Assembly (NCBI RefSeq): GCF_003634575.1
Contig: NZ_RBLJ01000001.1
Coordinates: 1,426,001-1,490,000, forward strand
Source: Photorhabdus asymbiotica
GTDB taxonomy: Bacteria > Pseudomonadota > Gammaproteobacteria > Enterobacterales > Enterobacteriaceae
Reading direction: 5' to 3'
DNA: 64,000 nucleotides
Below are positions 17,116 to 24,910 of this stretch, one piece after another. The position numbers and the translations under genes are program-made. The notes below the pieces were generated by a model. That model saw only the letters and a program-made list of their open reading frames with translations. It did not search any database and was not told the origin of the DNA. The stretch's first letter is position 1, and each line of letters opens with the position of its first letter.

Positions 17116-17164
17116 GGGGGCATCTATTTTGATTGAACCTAACAATGCCCCCGATTATGCCCCC
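17116..17164. promoter_or_regulatory. Integrase A arm-site cluster (GGGGGCAT/ATGCCCCC)
   Basis: One inverted copy GGGGGCAT (17116-17123), just before the integrase start, and two direct copies ATGCCCCC (17145-17152 and 17157-17164) 12 bases apart, between the integrase gene and the att core. They may serve both as arm-type Int sites and as autoregulatory operators. Confidence 0.7.
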
Positions 17165-17268
17165 AAAGATCTGTAGATTTCAACATACCTTAGTAGACAT
17201 CAATAGATTGTAGTTTCTTGTTTTTCTTTGTTTCTTAAGGAATTTGTGGACTTTAAAAGACGTTTGGA

Positions 17269-17284
17269 GCCCTACAGGATTCGA
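17269..17284 (+). repeat. att core copy 2 (junction between islands A and B)
   Basis: GCCCTACAGGATTCGA, identical over 16 bases to the copies at 14741 and 24644. It is the right end of island A and the left end of island B. Confidence 0.9.
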
Positions 17285-17340
17285 TATAAAGACATATAAT
17301 GTTGATTATCAAAATATATATTTCATTCAATAAACATATA

Positions 17341-17359
17341 TACCCCCAAATGTACCCCC
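17341..17359 (+). promoter_or_regulatory. Integrase B arm sites, left side (TACCCCC x2)
   Basis: TACCCCC at 17341 and 17353, 12 bases apart, just inside the left end of island B. The same pair with the same spacing lies at the right end (24505 and 24517). Confidence 0.7.
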
Positions 17360-17514
17360 CAATTAAAAAATCATTATTGTCTTTCATATAACAAATTGAA
17401 TTTAAAGTAAAAATTAACACTTTTGGTTATCAAGTGTGATTTTTAGCTATAACCATTCTCGTTACGTGGCTTTATTGCATTTGGGATATAAAATAGATCT
17501 ATGGTTTTTCTCAA

Positions 17515-17561
17515 TTCTCTTAGTTGACTTGTTAAATTTTTTAACAAGTCAACTAAGAGAA
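17515..17561. repeat. Perfect 22-bp inverted repeat with 3-base loop
   Basis: 17515-17536 and 17540-17561 are exactly complementary (TTCTCTTAGTTGACTTG... and its mirror), separated by TTT. It is AT-rich and symmetrical; possibly a bidirectional terminator at the island edge or a structural/binding site. Confidence 0.8.
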
Positions 17562-17714
17562 GACAAGCGTAGCGCGTCAGCTAGAAAACACCCATGTCAT
17601 AGTCATCAATAAGCTGATTTCGTCAGCGTATCTAATCAACCGTTTAATTCACTGATTAAATTATCTGTTCCCTATTGCTACGTGTTACATCCTGCGTTAA
17701 CCTTGCTACACTTA

Positions 17715-17850
17715 ATTGCTGTCATCGACAGCCGCCAATGTTTCCGAGGGAGCTGTAAGGAAACGCTTTCGAGTGATCCGCTATTGCTGCCATTGACAGC
17801 ACTCAATGCTTCTAAAAGGTCTGTGAAGAAGCGCTTTCGAGCGACCATAC
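17715..17850 (+). ncRNA. Tandem 68-bp units with covarying hairpins, possible C4/CI-type RNA
   Basis: Two adjacent gap-free units of 68 bp (17715-17782 and 17783-17850) diverge at about a third of positions yet keep a 6-bp stem: GTTTCC/GGAAAC in unit 1 and GCTTCT/AGAAGC in unit 2, i.e. two compensated pairs. A first hairpin (GCTGTC/GACAGC) is nearly kept, and both units share CGCTTTCGAG. The pattern indicates selection on RNA structure. Phage P4 and P1 use short C4/CI-type antisense RNAs of similar size in the leader of their replication operon; the position here is comparable. The identification as that family is inference. Confidence 0.5.
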
Positions 17851-18203
17851 CTAAAATTCTCCCTGATCTGAAAAGAGAAGGCCGTCAGATACCATGAGGC
17901 TGATAACCCCACTTATCCTTTGAGAGCGGGGATCGCGAAATGAAAGCGATGAAGGTGCACTTATACATTTGACTCACTCACGGCGTTGTTTATCCCGGAG
18001 GAAAAGAGTTCTTCTTATACCCAGGAGTCAGACAGGACAGCTTTACTTGCCTTTCGCTCCAATGAGATTAAGTTACACGTTTAACCTCATTCACTTCACG
18101 TAAGTTAAAGCATCCGCGGTTTGTGGTTTGCTTGGCTCACATCTTAACTATTGCTGCCTGAGTTATCAGGCGGTCAGGTAGGTTATATCTCAATATCAGC
18201 ATA
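17851..18203. other. Leader region of island B, no protein gene recognised
   Basis: Moderate GC, several short inverted repeats, no convincing open frame. It continues the untranslated leader of the island operon. Confidence 0.4.
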
Positions 18204-18443
18204 TTGCGACAGTTTTACACTGCTACGGGCAGCACTTTGCTATGCCATCAGGCATCAGCAAACGCTTGCCCTCCTTCTGTTTACTCACTCCGATGTTCAG
18301 GCGTCACTTTCGCCGGTTTACCGCTGAAAGTGACGCCGCAGCATAAAGGCAACATTCATATTATAGGTGTATGCCCGTTCAACAAATCAGTGCTTCTGTC
18401 ACTGCTAATTAAGATTAAAAAAACATCAAAAAGGAGGACTTGA
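18204..18443 (+). CDS. Possible small island protein (79 aa, TTG start)
   Basis: Open frame with TTG start, reading MRQFYTATGST... CSGVTFAGLPLKVTPQHKGNIHI... and ending KKTSKRRT. It contains a strong hairpin (18300-18337) and has no known domain. The end overlaps the TTG of the next frame (TTGA), as in translationally coupled genes. It could equally be untranslated leader; the coding call is weak. Confidence 0.3.
   Translation: MRQFYTATGSTLLCHQASANACPPSVYSLRCSGVTFAGLPLKVTPQHKGNIHIIGVCPFNKSVLLSLLIKIKKTSKRRT
18300..18337. repeat. 12-bp perfect stem-loop in island leader
   Basis: GGCGTCACTTTC (18300-18311) pairs with GAAAGTGACGCC (18326-18337) around a 14-base loop. No T-run follows, so it is more likely an RNA structural element than a terminator. 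Confidence 0.7.
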
Positions 18444-18634
18444 CGATATCGAGGCTGGCTTTTGCCAGAGGGGATAACCTGTTCACACAGGCGGTAGTAC
18501 AGCGTACTGAAACCGATGCCCCGCAATACCTCAACAGCGTTCACTCTGGCGCACAGGTATCGTTCAAGGGCAAAACAGATAACCTCTGTTTTGTCAGAAT
18601 TGTCGCGCGCCAGAGATTTAATGTTATCAGGTGA
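18440..18634 (+). CDS. Possible small island protein (64 aa, TTG start)
   Basis: A strong AAGGAGG (18431-18437) shows that translation starts here, but no ATG is in place; the TTG at 18440 (2 bases away) or ATA at 18446 (8 bases) are the only candidates in the open frame. The product would begin TISRLAFARGDNLFTQAVVQ and is not recognised. It precedes the integrase-domain gene by 15 bases. Coding is likely because of the Shine-Dalgarno, start uncertain. Confidence 0.4.
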   Translation: MTISRLAFARGDNLFTQAVVQRTETDAPQYLNSVHSGAQVSFKGKTDNLCFVRIVARQRFNVIR

Positions 18635-18649
18635 AAAATAAGGGGTGAT

Positions 18650-19528
18650 ATGAGTCGATTAGTCAGGGAAATGCAAACTTTTGCCCGACAGGCCGGAGGC
18701 AGTCATAAAACCTGCCATGACCGTATTAAGATAGCGGGACGATTAGGAGAGTTTTTACTGAGGCTGAATATCCAGGTGAAAAGCCTCAGCCATTTAAAAA
18801 CCAAACACATTGAAAGTTATATCCATGCCCGACTGTCTCAAGGGATAGCCAAACGTACCCTGCAAAATGAAATGTCGGCGCTTCGCCATATCTTTCTTCT
18901 GGCGGGTCGGACCAAGTTAAGCACCTCTCCCCGGCTGAGTAATCAGGCATTGGGATTGAGTGGTGCCAGCCGAGCAGGGACAAAACAAGCTATTCCTGAT
19001 GTGCTTTTTCAGGCGGTTTATCAGAAAGCAACAAAATACGATGCCGGACTGGCTGTCACTCTCCAGCTTACTCGTTTGATGGGGCTGCGTTCTCAGGAAG
19101 CCGTTCAGTGTAGTGCTTCGCTGAAAAGCTGGCAAAAACAGCTTAACCAGCCTGAACCTAAACTTCATATAATTTTCGGTACAAAAGGTGGTCGCCCAAG
19201 GCAAACCCATGTACTGAATGTGGAAGCCGTGAAAAAAGCCGTTGAGAAAGCCATTGAAATTGCAGAACAACGTGGCGGCAGACTGATTGATAAACCCAAC
19301 CTCAAACAAGCTATGAACTACTGGCGTGCTCATACGACACAATTGGGATTAACAGGCTGTTATGCCCCGCACAGTTTGCGCTACGCATGGGCACAGGATG
19401 CATTGAAGTTTTACCAAGAAAGCGGTTTTACTCGTCAGGAAGCCAGAGCCTTAGTCTCAATGGATTTAGGTCACGGTGATGGTCGCGGGCGTTATGTTGA
19501 ACGAGTTTATAGTCAAAAGGAAGATTGA
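18650..19528 (+). CDS. Integrase-domain protein of P4-like island
   Basis: 292-residue tyrosine-recombinase-like protein of the type found beside AlpA in enterobacterial islands. It has an N-terminal SAM-like region (KTCHDRIKIAGRLGEFLL, LKTKHIESYIHARL) and catalytic-type motifs: Arg in RLMGLRSQEA, Lys in GTKGGRPRQ, His-x-x-Arg in HSLRYAWA, LGHGDGRGRYVERVY with the terminal Tyr. It differs from the two DUF4102 integrases and does not flank an att site, so it may have another recombination or regulatory role. AGGGG precedes ATG 18650. Four bases separate it from alpA. Confidence 0.8.
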   Translation: MSRLVREMQTFARQAGGSHKTCHDRIKIAGRLGEFLLRLNIQVKSLSHLKTKHIESYIHARLSQGIAKRTLQNEMSALRHIFLLAGRTKLSTSPRLSNQALGLSGASRAGTKQAIPDVLFQAVYQKATKYDAGLAVTLQLTRLMGLRSQEAVQCSASLKSWQKQLNQPEPKLHIIFGTKGGRPRQTHVLNVEAVKKAVEKAIEIAEQRGGRLIDKPNLKQAMNYWRAHTTQLGLTGCYAPHSLRYAWAQDALKFYQESGFTRQEARALVSMDLGHGDGRGRYVERVYSQKED

Positions 19529-19531
19529 AAA

Positions 19532-19732
19532 ATGGCAGAGACAACCTTAATACGTCTGGCGGATGTCATGAAAAAAGTCGGTTTAAAGAAATCATGGATT
19601 TACCATTTGATGCAGCAAGGCGAGTTTCCTAAATCTGTCAGTCTGGGAGCACGCTCAGTTGCATGGGTAGAAAAAGAAATTGATGAATGGATTATCAATA
19701 AAATCAACAATCGCAAGGAAACACAGGGATGA
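19532..19732 (+). CDS. alpA: AlpA-family excisionase/transcriptional regulator
   Basis: 66-residue winged-helix DNA-binding protein with the AlpA pattern: LIRLADVMKKVGLKKSWIYHLMQQGEFPKSVSLGARSVAWVEKEIDEWI. AlpA proteins of P4-like elements activate integrase expression and help excision. Its end overlaps the next start (ATGAG). In this island it could control integrase B or the primase operon and probably binds the arm-site repeats; the latter is inference. Confidence 0.9.
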   Translation: MAETTLIRLADVMKKVGLKKSWIYHLMQQGEFPKSVSLGARSVAWVEKEIDEWIINKINNRKETQG

Positions 19733-20361
19733 GTCTGAATGAGACTTTTAACCTTAATTATAAGTTGATAATCAGTAAATTACTGAGGTATAGTTCACGC
19801 GCTGCGGCAAAATCCGCAGCCGGGATTTGCAGCCCGTACTCCTTACTGTCGATACCAATTTTCCTTGGTATTACGGCCTTAGCATACCTGTATTATATTC
19901 AGTATTGTCATTACTGCTATATACATCAGTCAATGGTAGCTCAGGCGGGGCAGCCTTTGGGCTGGCCGGTGTCCAGTAAGGCCGGTACTGCAAACTCCGT
20001 TTGGGCTACCACCAATGAGATTTGCAGCTCAGGTGGTAGTTATAAGTACTACTTACCGGAGGCCATTTTATGGCTACAATCCCCTATCATTCCTATTGGC
20101 TATCTTATCCACAATGTCAACTATTCTCCCGTTCTAAGGCTTTTTCTCTGGCAGGGGTGTTTTATGCATGATTACCGCCCTGAAAACTCAGAAGAAGTAC
20201 TTGACCACTGCCGGGCACTTATCAATAGTATTATTGAGCAAAATAATCTCGCGTTTAAGGAAATCCTAGCTTTCATTTTATGGGAACGCATTGAACTGCT
20301 CAGTAAAATGCTGGTTGGAGAAACCTCTGAGGAGGAAAGTCATGCCCTCCTTCGTTTCTGA
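19729..20361 (+). CDS. Ash-family protein fused to a small acidic helical ORF
   Basis: The frame runs 210 codons from ATG 19729 (4-base overlap with alpA). The middle, SMVAQAGQPLGWPVSSKAGTAN followed by SVWATTNEIC, is the Ash-family (phage ASH) signature; a hydrophobic stretch (LLSIPIFLGITALAYLYY) precedes it. From ATG 20164 (AGGGG upstream) the last 65 codons (MHDYRPENSEEVLDHCRAL...) form an independent-looking helical protein, whose relic occurs alone at 9235. This part may be translated separately. It overlaps the primase start by 20 bases. Function unknown beyond the phage-satellite context. Confidence 0.65.
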   Translation: MSLNETFNLNYKLIISKLLRYSSRAAAKSAAGICSPYSLLSIPIFLGITALAYLYYIQYCHYCYIHQSMVAQAGQPLGWPVSSKAGTANSVWATTNEICSSGGSYKYYLPEAILWLQSPIIPIGYLIHNVNYSPVLRLFLWQGCFMHDYRPENSEEVLDHCRALINSIIEQNNLAFKEILAFILWERIELLSKMLVGETSEEESHALLRF

Positions 20362-22372
20362 TATTGTCCGGCAGTCCCGCCACCGCTGGCCCGCGATTCT
20401 GTCTCAGGCGGGCATTGTTGTGCCTGCCAATCATCGTCATGGGCCTTGCCCCATGTGTGGAGGGAAAGACCGGTTCCGATTTGATGATAAAGACGGTAAT
20501 GGCACATGGATTTGTAATCGGGCTGAATGCGGTCATGGAGATGGACTGGATTTATTGGCAAAATTTAAAGGCTGTCAGTTGATTGAAGCGGCAAGGTGGA
20601 TATCTGAGTTGTCAGAACTTCCGTCAACAGCGCCAGCCAGAAAAAAAGCCTCTGTTATTCAGGTGCCGATTGCTGAACGGGTCAGTTTATTATTAAATCA
20701 GTGCATTAAGGGCGCAAGCCCTTATTTGCTCCGCAAAAATTTAGCTGAACCCGTTTTTCTGTTCCCGCCGGCTTACTGTCAAAAGACAGGCAATGTGATG
20801 TTTCCAGAAAATACACTGGTGTTGCCACTGGTTAATATTTCGGGAGAATATTGCGGCGCCCAATTGATTCACCCTGACGGCAGTAAGCGACTATTATCCG
20901 GCAGTCAGTTAAAAGGGGCTTTTGCTGTTGTCCGCGAGCCTGATTCTCATGATGACATTATCATTACAGAAGGTTATGCCACTGGCTTATCACTGGCCGT
21001 TATTAACCGTAACAGTGCAATCTATGCCGCCATTTCCGCTAATAATCTGCTCAATGTAGCAAAAACGCTTAAAGCTCAACATCCCCACGGTGTTTTTATT
21101 ATCGCGGGGGATAATGATATTAATGCAGATGAAGAGAACACCGGAAAAATTAAGGCAGAACAGGCCGCTAATGCAATACAGGGAAAGGTTGCCCTGCCAC
21201 CAACAGACTATCAGGCTGACTGGGATGATTACCGCAGGCAATACGGTGATGAAGCCACCCGAACAGCCTTTTATCATCAGACAGATAAAATCATCAGTCC
21301 CCTTCCTGTAACTCGTCTTCCGACGACTTACAGCACATCATTACCTTTACGCAGAAATTCTGAAGGATTTGATACTCATCAGGATTATCTGATTAAAGGC
21401 CATTTGCCCAGTAACTCCTTAGCCAGTATTTACGGCCCCAGTGGTTCTTATAAATCTTTTTTGGCGGTGTCATGGGCATGTCATATTGCCACAGGTAAAG
21501 CATGGGCAGGTAAACGAGTCAATCGGGGAGCGGTGGTTTATGTAGTGGGTGAAGGGGGACTGGGAGTTCCTCGTCGTATCCGGGCATGGGAAAGCAGCTT
21601 GAATGATAACAGCCCGATAGACGCCCTTTACCGTATAGACTGCCCGGTATTTCCTGCTAACCCGGAAAGCGCTGAACAGGTGATTTGTGCCGCCAAAGAT
21701 GTCGAACAGGAAACCGGATTACCTGTTCGTCTGATTGTACTGGACACCCTCGCCCGTTGTTTTGGCGGCTCAGACGAAAACACCGCTAAAGATATGGGCG
21801 CGTTTATTCAGGGTTGCGACTATATCAAAGCCAAAACAAACGCCACCGTACTTGTTGTGCACCATTCCGGCAAAGACCAAGATAAAGGCGCAAGAGGCTC
21901 CAGCGCCTTTCGGGCAGCACTGGATGCGGAGTTTAATATCCGCCGTGAAAATGATAAAGAAGCACTGATATTAAGCTGTACTAAAATGAAAGATGCTGAT
22001 GAACCGCCACAAGTCGCTTACGACCTGCATCCGGTCAGCATTTGTATTGATGAAGATGGTGAAGAGATTACCTCTCTGGTGTTGTCAGATCAGCCCAGAC
22101 AACCTCAAGATACCGCAGCCAGTGATGTGGCACTGGCCCATGTCCGGCGTCTGTCAGACAATCATCTGGCCCTATGGGAATCTGTTCGTAACCGAACAGC
22201 CCAAAGCGATTTCTGCACAAAATCACAGGTACGGGATGACTTACGGGCAAAAGGCATTGATGTATCAAAGAAATTCAGCCGCTGGCTGGACAAACTGGAA
22301 AATGATGGTTTATTAACCGTATTGGGTGAAGATATCCGCATTAATCAACGCCATTCCAATACGGGGGAATAA
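20342..22372 (+). CDS. P4-like zinc-finger primase/helicase
   Basis: 676-residue replication protein. Residues about 36-63 are a P4-type zinc finger (CPMCGGKDRF ... WICNRAECGHGDG). A Toprim-like segment follows (DIIITEGYATGLSLAV, VFIIAGDND). From about 350 an AAA/RepA-type ATPase domain begins: Walker A GPSGSYKS (about 365-372), Walker B LIVLDTLAR, and VLVVHHSGKDQDKGARGSSAF. I start at ATG 20342 because GAGGAAAGTC precedes it; the open frame reaches further upstream within the previous gene. It should replicate the island or satellite. The stop codon lies inside the first G-rich iteron of the following region. Confidence 0.9.
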   Translation: MPSFVSDIVRQSRHRWPAILSQAGIVVPANHRHGPCPMCGGKDRFRFDDKDGNGTWICNRAECGHGDGLDLLAKFKGCQLIEAARWISELSELPSTAPARKKASVIQVPIAERVSLLLNQCIKGASPYLLRKNLAEPVFLFPPAYCQKTGNVMFPENTLVLPLVNISGEYCGAQLIHPDGSKRLLSGSQLKGAFAVVREPDSHDDIIITEGYATGLSLAVINRNSAIYAAISANNLLNVAKTLKAQHPHGVFIIAGDNDINADEENTGKIKAEQAANAIQGKVALPPTDYQADWDDYRRQYGDEATRTAFYHQTDKIISPLPVTRLPTTYSTSLPLRRNSEGFDTHQDYLIKGHLPSNSLASIYGPSGSYKSFLAVSWACHIATGKAWAGKRVNRGAVVYVVGEGGLGVPRRIRAWESSLNDNSPIDALYRIDCPVFPANPESAEQVICAAKDVEQETGLPVRLIVLDTLARCFGGSDENTAKDMGAFIQGCDYIKAKTNATVLVVHHSGKDQDKGARGSSAFRAALDAEFNIRRENDKEALILSCTKMKDADEPPQVAYDLHPVSICIDEDGEEITSLVLSDQPRQPQDTAASDVALAHVRRLSDNHLALWESVRNRTAQSDFCTKSQVRDDLRAKGIDVSKKFSRWLDKLENDGLLTVLGEDIRINQRHSNTGE

Positions 22373-22740
22373 ATGGTAAATGTGGGGGATATTGTCAGAA
22401 ATCCGGCAATACTCCCCACTTGCCACTTATTAAGTACACCTAAAAGGGGGAAGCACGTGAAACCCTTATTCTGTCTGACCTTAAGCGACTTTAATAATAT
22501 CAACGTGGGGGAAATAAAAATCCATATATCGTGGGGGATAAAACGGGGGAAACATGGGTATATTTCTTCTATGAACACGTAGTTATTTAATCCGTTCATA
22601 ATATAATATCTAAAGCAATCCTATTCATTGACATTCAATAGAATACCTACATTGCTCTGCAATTATAAAAACACCTTTTCTTTATTTAAAGGGAATAAAA
22701 TGGGTAATAAATGGGGGAGTTTCATTTAAACGGGGGAATA
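22361..22740 (+). repeat. G-rich iteron array, possible origin
   Basis: At least eight copies of a motif close to (A/T)YGGGGGAWA occur downstream of the primase: near 22361, 22382, 22444, 22504, 22530, 22543, 22711 and 22730. An inverted copy (ACTCCCCACT) lies at 22411. All others have the same orientation. P4-type primases act on repeated cis sites, and this placement suits an origin or operator; that function is inferred. Confidence 0.65.
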
Positions 22741-22833
22741 GTAAGATAATAGTATTTTTTAACTTCAACTATTTACAGATAGAGTCCATGAAAGGATAAT
22801 TATTTTATGTCACCACTCAGGGGAATATAAAAT

Positions 22834-23043
22834 ATGATTCAACAAGATTGGCACCCAGCCGATATTATTGCCGGACTAAAAAAGAAAGGAATAACATTAG
22901 CTGCTTTATCAAGGAGCGCTGGATTAGCTTCATCTACACTAGCCAATGCATTGACACGCCGCTGGCCTAAAGGAGAAAGAATTATTTCTAATGCGTTAGA
23001 AATTGCGCCAGAAATTATCTGGCCTTCCCGTTATAAAAGGTAA
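22834..23043 (+). CDS. Ner/Nlp-type helix-turn-helix regulator
   Basis: 69-residue DNA-binding protein of the Ner/Nlp (SfsB) family: WHPADIIAGLKKKGITLAALSRSAGLASSTLANALTRRWPKGERIISNALEI is a lambda-repressor-like HTH with the family-typical RRWPKGE. It lies after the iteron region and before a terminator. In Mu, Ner represses early transcription; here it may repress the island operon. Confidence 0.9.
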   Translation: MIQQDWHPADIIAGLKKKGITLAALSRSAGLASSTLANALTRRWPKGERIISNALEIAPEIIWPSRYKR

Positions 23044-23114
23044 CAATATTAAAGTATCTAGGTCAGAGAGACTTTATAACTCTTAAAAAAACATCCCTCA
23101 CTCAAAACATCTAT

Positions 23115-23140
23115 TGCCCACTATTTAAGGTGGGCATTTT
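23115..23140 (+). terminator. Rho-independent terminator after ner-like gene
   Basis: TGCCCAC (23115-23121) pairs with GTGGGCA (23130-23136), loop TATTTAAG, followed by TTTTATATTATTTTTT. Confidence 0.85.
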
Positions 23141-23257
23141 ATATTATTTTTTGCTGTTTTTATCTGAAGAAGTGTAAGGAGCAATAAAATTTTTTACATT
23201 GTTTCAAATAATCTACTCATCATAGGAGTTTTTTATCTCTATCTCTGCAAATAATAA

Positions 23258-24472
23258 TTAAGCTCTTTTGCCAAATGTACTATAAATTACATTTTCACCG
23301 TATTCTAAGCTATCCATATAGTCAGCATACCATTGCAGCATTTCCCTGCGACCATCCAAATATTGGGCGTGATTGTATGTTCCTCTGATACTGTTCTTAT
23401 CAACATGTGCAAGCTGTGTTTCAATCCATGCAGTGTTATAGCCCTGTTCATGTAAAATTGTACTCATGGTATGGCGAAATCCGTGGCCTGTTGCTCTGCT
23501 ACCATAGCCGATACGTTTAATAACTTGGTTAATAGCTGCTTCACTCATTGGTTTATTGGGATCATTACGCCCATGAAAAATAAACTCAAAACGCCCAGTG
23601 ATGACCTCCAATGTCTTAAACAGAGACAGAACCTGCTCAGATAGTGGAACGATATGTGTGCGGCGCATCTTCATACGTTCTAGTGGAATTTCCCATATCT
23701 TTCTATCTAAATCTAATTCATCCCACTTTGCAGCTCTAAGTTCTATAGTTCGAACACCGGTTAACAATAATAGTTTTGTCGCTATTTGAGTAATGATACT
23801 TCCCTTGTATTGAGATAATGTTTGCAGGAAAAGAGGTAATTCATCGGCTAAAAGATGTGGAAAATGTTTAACTTTCGGTGATGCTAACGCTCCAGATAAT
23901 TCAGCAGCAGGATTATATTCACTTCTACCAGTTACAATCGCATATTTAAATACCTGACTACAAGCTTGACGAATCTTCTTAAGCTTATCCAGAACGCCAC
24001 GCTGTTCCATTTTACGAAGAGTTTCCAACATATCTAGAGGCTTAATATCCGTTATTATTCTTTTGCCAATATAAGGAAATATGTCTTTATTAAAGGATTC
24101 AAGTAAATCATCAGCATAGCCAACAGACCAATTCGGCAATTTATAGGAATGCCATTCTTTAGCTATGGCTTCAAAAGTATTAGTTGCTTGCCTGATTATC
24201 TCCTTCTGCTTTGTCTTCTTCACCTCAGCGGGATCAACACCATTAGCCAAGTGTTGCTTAGCTTCATCTCTTTTGGCTCTGGCATTAGCTAAAGACAAAT
24301 TAGGGTATATCCCCAATGCAAGCAGTTTTTCTTTACCTGCAATCCGATATTTTAGACGCCAATAACGCGCTCCGTTCTTCTTCACCAGTAAATACAAACC
24401 ACTACCATCAGCTAATTTATAATCGGTAGCTTTAGCCTTTGCTGACTCTACCTGTCTGGCATTTAATTTCAT
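23258..24472 (-). CDS. Tyrosine integrase of island B (DUF4102/P4-type)
   Basis: 404-residue integrase with an N-terminal DUF4102 domain (KLNARQVESAKAKATDYKL) and catalytic motifs LLTGVRTIELR, GHGFRHT, QLAHVDKNS and RGTYNHAQY. It lies next to tRNA-Arg, whose 3' part is the att core, and points away from it as in P4-type elements. It is homologous to integrase A throughout, with 187 of 189 identical bases at 23311-23499 versus 15943-16131 and lower similarity elsewhere. Arm-type repeats upstream are TACCCCC rather than ATGCCCCC. Confidence 0.95.
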   Translation of the reverse strand: MKLNARQVESAKAKATDYKLADGSGLYLLVKKNGARYWRLKYRIAGKEKLLALGIYPNLSLANARAKRDEAKQHLANGVDPAEVKKTKQKEIIRQATNTFEAIAKEWHSYKLPNWSVGYADDLLESFNKDIFPYIGKRIITDIKPLDMLETLRKMEQRGVLDKLKKIRQACSQVFKYAIVTGRSEYNPAAELSGALASPKVKHFPHLLADELPLFLQTLSQYKGSIITQIATKLLLLTGVRTIELRAAKWDELDLDRKIWEIPLERMKMRRTHIVPLSEQVLSLFKTLEVITGRFEFIFHGRNDPNKPMSEAAINQVIKRIGYGSRATGHGFRHTMSTILHEQGYNTAWIETQLAHVDKNSIRGTYNHAQYLDGRREMLQWYADYMDSLEYGENVIYSTFGKRA

Positions 24473-24474
24473 AT

Positions 24475-24523
24475 GGGGGTATCACTTTCCATTGAACCTG
24501 AACATACCCCCAAATGTACCCCC
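24475..24523. promoter_or_regulatory. Integrase B arm-site cluster (GGGGGTA/TACCCCC)
   Basis: GGGGGTA (24475-24481) inverted next to the integrase start and direct TACCCCC at 24505-24511 and 24517-24523, 12 bases apart: the same geometry as in island A with a changed motif. Confidence 0.7.
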
Positions 24524-24637
24524 AATATAGGATGGATTTCAACAAACTATAGTGGACATAGAAAGAATATGAACTGTAGTAGTGTCTTGTATTTACTGGG
24601 TTTAATGGACTTCGGTAGACATTAACGGAATTGATGA

Positions 24638-24714
24638 TGGCACGCCCTACAGGATTCGAACCTGTGACCTACGGCTTAGAAGGCCGTTGCTCTATCCAGC
24701 TGAGCTAAGGGCGC
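24638..24714 (-). tRNA. argU: tRNA-Arg (anticodon UCU)
   Basis: On the minus strand a 77-base tRNA with encoded CCA: acceptor GCGCCCT/AGGGCGT, D arm AGCTCAGCTGGATAGAGC, anticodon loop CTTCTAA (UCU), T arm CAGGTTCGAATCCTG, discriminator G. It is nearly identical to E. coli argU, which also lies near folD and is a prophage insertion site. Its 3' half supplies the att core. Confidence 0.97.
24644..24659 (+). repeat. att core copy 3 (inside tRNA-Arg, right end)
   Basis: GCCCTACAGGATTCGA, the T-arm/acceptor portion of the tRNA read on the plus strand; the target for both islands. Insertion keeps the tRNA intact. Confidence 0.9.
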
Positions 24715-24910
24715 ATCTTGGGAGATGAGCTGCACCAGTAATGCTCTGATGCGGGGTGAGATTATACGGGGACAAGCCCTTGAGTCAATGGCTTTTCTGC
24801 TTATAAATCTTCATCTGGCTATTTTCTGATTATCAATAAAACTGACAGCACGTTCATGTTCTGACAAAATAGGCGATATCCCAATGTTTGATTTATGGAT
24901 TTATGAGTAC

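Noticed and set aside
17682-17897. 71-codon plus-strand frame
   Set aside because: It lies on the tandem 68-bp RNA units; substitutions there follow base pairing, not codons.
18356-18544. 62-codon minus-strand frame
   Set aside because: Opposite to the island operon with a Shine-Dalgarno on the other strand; shadow frame.
22361-22740. CRISPR array
   Set aside because: The repeats are under 12 bases, irregularly spaced and have no spacers of constant length; no cas genes in the window.
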